NCBI RefSeq assembly: GCF_014334015.1
Contig: NZ_CP060488.1
Coordinates: 5,786,501-5,850,500, forward strand
Direction: 5' to 3'
DNA: 64,000 nt
Source: Bacteroides sp. M10
Lineage (GTDB): Bacteria; Bacteroidota; Bacteroidia; Bacteroidales; Bacteroidaceae
The first letter of the stretch is position 1; each line of letters opens with the position of its first letter. Below the pieces are notes generated by a model. The model worked only from the letters and a program-made list of their open reading frames with translations. It searched no databases and was not told the origin of the DNA. The position numbers and the translations under genes are program-made. Positions 62,173-64,000 of the stretch are shown piece by piece.

Positions 62173-62589
62173 TTAGTCGAGCTTCTTATGGATAAATGTT
62201 CCTTCAATCCAATAAGTTGCGTGATTCGATTCAAATTTCAACAAGACATAGCCGGGATCAGTGGGACCACCGGGAAAATGATCGATAAACCAGTCCTGCC
62301 AAAGTTCCTGCTTCATCTTTTCGTCAGTTACAACTTCCACTTTCCCCATTAACGCCACGCTGTCTCCTTTATCCTGAAAGCATAATCCTGCTTTCGGATT
62401 CGATAAGAAATCAATTGTTTTTAGTGAATCTACTCCGGTAGACATCCAGATCGTGGAAATTCCTTCTGCCAGGATTTTGCTCATCGGCACAGGACGAGGA
62501 TAACCTTCTTTATTCACAGAAGCAAGGGTAACTACTTCACATCTCTGCAACAATTCTGTTGCTTTCTCTTTCATTGTTTTTGTGGTCAT
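62173..62589 (-). CDS. Pyridoxamine 5'-phosphate oxidase family protein
   Basis: 138 residues, split-barrel flavin-binding fold: EVVTLASVNKEGYPRPVPMS, WMSTGVDSLKTIDFLSNPKAGLCF and VALMGKVEVVTDEKMKQELW. Related proteins bind FMN or F420 or haem. The ATG at 62589 (MTTKTMKEKAT) is chosen over the one at 62640, whose added residues do not look like the family. The substrate is unknown. Confidence 0.82.
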   Translation of the reverse strand: MTTKTMKEKATELLQRCEVVTLASVNKEGYPRPVPMSKILAEGISTIWMSTGVDSLKTIDFLSNPKAGLCFQDKGDSVALMGKVEVVTDEKMKQELWQDWFIDHFPGGPTDPGYVLLKFESNHATYWIEGTFIHKKLD

Positions 62590-62669
62590 AAGCTGATTGT
62601 TTTTTATTAACCTTGCAAAGGTAACGGCATATCCTCCCACTCTATTGTAAAAAAGCGACTTTTACCTAT

Positions 62670-63494
62670 CTATCTTTGTGGTTCGATATAAGTAAGTGTA
62701 GTTTCTTCCGGAACGGTAAGGGAAAGAAAAGACGCAGGAGTGTTGCCGGACATTGACTTAATCTCTTTTGAGAAATGCGCTAAATCATAGTATCCTGCAT
62801 CAACTGCCGTAGTCAACAGATTGGCTGATGTCGTGGTTCTCAACAATTCTACAGCATTCTTAAATTTGACAATACGGCTGTATTCTTTAGGAGTAAATCC
62901 GGTATAATGCTTGAACTTTCTCTCAAAATGACGCTGACATAAACAGACGTCATCCATCAAACTGCGAACTGAACGTTTTCCTTCGGAATGATTAATCATG
63001 TTCACTGCCATAGCGACGTGAGAATCGGCAGGCTGATAATGGCGCGCCAAATATGCCAGCAAATACTCCTCCACTACCCGTATTCGATCTGCAACATGCT
63101 TCTGCTCACCCAATCTTTCAATAAAAGTGTCATCAAAAACAGCCTTCATCTCATTAGTACTGACTCTGCTATTCACAAATTCGTGTAGAGGCAGGTTTGT
63201 AAAGCAAGACAGCCCACAAGGTAAAAAACGAACACCAAACATGTGAATCGATTCTGTATAAGTGACGAGTTCCGAATATTTTGTCATAGGTCCTACAAAA
63301 TAGGAACGATAGGGCTGCATCATCAGACTTCCTTCTTCAACAGCATTAGCCACCTCTCCCAGCGTAAATATAAAATCGGTACAACCATCCGGCAGAATAT
63401 GGATGCGCATACCATAATCCGGATTGCCCTTAAACTCCCAATAGTTATCAATGTAGGGAACAAGTAAATGAGAAGGCTGATATTCTGTATACAT
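62670..63494 (-). CDS. AraC family transcriptional regulator with a DUF6597-type N-terminal domain
   Basis: 274 residues. The start MYTEYQPSHLLVPYIDNYWEF and ILPDGCTDFIFTLG match the DUF6597 sensor domain found before AraC-type helix-turn-helices; the C-terminal part (VRSLMDDVCLCQRHFERKFK, then AVDAGYYDLAHFSKEIKSMSG) gives the two DNA-binding helix pairs. The ATG at 63494 starts the conserved domain; a longer frame to 63689 crosses the nrfA paralogue. It lies 37 nt beyond that paralogue and may be transcribed with it. Confidence 0.85.
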   Translation of the reverse strand: MYTEYQPSHLLVPYIDNYWEFKGNPDYGMRIHILPDGCTDFIFTLGEVANAVEEGSLMMQPYRSYFVGPMTKYSELVTYTESIHMFGVRFLPCGLSCFTNLPLHEFVNSRVSTNEMKAVFDDTFIERLGEQKHVADRIRVVEEYLLAYLARHYQPADSHVAMAVNMINHSEGKRSVRSLMDDVCLCQRHFERKFKHYTGFTPKEYSRIVKFKNAVELLRTTTSANLLTTAVDAGYYDLAHFSKEIKSMSGNTPASFLSLTVPEETTLTYIEPQR

Positions 63495-63531
63495 GGATCT
63501 ATTTTGTACGCAAATATAGCGAAAATAAATT

Positions 63532-64000
63532 CTAATCAACGATGCGTCCGTTTGCCTTTGCCTTTTGAAGCCATTCAGGGACAATCTCTTCGAGAAATTT
63601 ATCTTTGCCCGCCTTTTCGGCGGCCATATCCAAACCAATATACTGCTGTGCCTTTTCTTTCGTTGTGATATCCGGAAGCGGAACATCACCTGTATATCCG
63701 TGCGATACCAGGATTTTGTTGATAGCCATACGGGCTTGGAATGTTTTGTTTAATCCATGACCTAAAATACGCATTATTTCCTGCGGAGCATGAAAAGAAC
63801 CACCATGCGATGCCACGCCGAAATCCCATCTCCATTGTGCTTGTCGGATCAACTGCAAGACTTCTTTCATCTCGTTTTCAGTAGCTCCTTTATCCCAGGC
63901 AAATTTAGCCTCGATGTGTGCTTTCGCCAAATCTTTTTCTAAAAGGACACGCAATTCATTTGCCTTTCGCTGACGTTCGTATACATTATTACAAAGTGTC
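63532..64000 (-). CDS. Second NrfA-type nitrite reductase, C-terminal part (runs off the right edge)
   Basis: The frame reads from the window edge (TLCNNVYERQRKANELR...) to a stop at 63532, giving the last 155 residues of an NrfA paralogue. It matches the C-terminal part of the gene at 37970-39451 closely, including AHIEAKFAWDKGAT, RQAQWRWDFGVASHGGSFHA and YTGDV.LPDI.TK. The haem motifs are outside the window. The two copies are 24 kb apart; this one lacks resB/ccsA behind it and instead has an AraC gene downstream. Confidence 0.88.
   Translation of the reverse strand, partial: TLCNNVYERQRKANELRVLLEKDLAKAHIEAKFAWDKGATENEMKEVLQLIRQAQWRWDFGVASHGGSFHAPQEIMRILGHGLNKTFQARMAINKILVSHGYTGDVPLPDITTKEKAQQYIGLDMAAEKAGKDKFLEEIVPEWLQKAKANGRIVD

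Overview
The window reads as a chromosomal segment of a gut Bacteroides (Bacteroidales, near the B. ovatus / B. thetaiotaomicron / B. caccae group). Supporting features are -7 promoter boxes of the TAnnTTTGC type, Mfa/FimA-type fimbriae with an Mpi-type invertase, a TonB-dependent receptor, a tricorn protease homologue, NrfHA nitrite reductase with a ResB/CcsA maturase, class III ribonucleotide reductase, and an RteC-family gene. Names rest on motifs and general family knowledge; no database search was run.

Layout. 0-6.2 kb: the start of a MATE exporter behind an attenuator-like leader, then a five-gene operon matching the uncharacterised STM4011-STM4015 families (two radical SAM enzymes, one fused to a HAD phosphatase, a sulfatase-like hydrolase, an ATP-grasp protein and a WGR/LRR protein). 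6.3-12.9 kb: an OmpA-type protein, cobalamin-riboswitch-controlled nrdDG, a MalY/PatB-type enzyme and a DUF3737 protein. 13-15 kb and 23.8-34.4 kb: hydrolase, flavodoxin, aldo/keto reductase and DXS-like genes, five of which share one 37-bp operator at a fixed distance from the -7 box. Between them (15-21.7 kb) lies a phase-variable fimbrial operon with a perfect-repeat invertible promoter and its serine invertase. 28.6-32.8 kb: tricorn protease and an MBL-fold hydrolase. 33.7-40.1 kb: a Crp/Fnr regulator and the nrfHA-resB-ccsA-porin operon. 40.2-46.8 kb: a TolC/RND/adaptor efflux operon whose RND pump is a pseudogene with two lesions, with a divergent AraC regulator. 46.9-49.9 kb: a His-rich metal-type uptake locus. 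50-54.6 kb: an HU-like regulator behind a large palindrome, a RING/TerD protein, four structured RNAs just upstream of it, and a second WGR protein. 54.7-64 kb: rsgA, a SIMPL protein, small membrane proteins, a DUF1062 protein, an rteC-like gene split by an ISL3 element with 8-bp target duplications, small enzymes, an AraC regulator and a second, partial nrfA.

The most unusual signal is at 53.23-53.66 kb. Four RNA elements on the minus strand carry the same motif: strands GGT-CAA and GATT-AYC form a small helix plus internal loop on a 7-bp helix, and the helix strand leaving GGTCAA is followed by TTACTYC. The 7-bp helix differs in sequence in all four copies but stays paired (28 of 28 pairs except one mismatch). 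Two copies sit inside tRNA-like frames (acceptor stem, T-arm, one D-arm) in place of an anticodon arm. This resembles the Ro60/Y-RNA arrangement in other bacteria, but the adjacent protein is a RING/TerD protein rather than a recognisable Ro60, so a variant ribonucleoprotein system is inferred. The second notable signal is the five-site 37-bp operator regulon.
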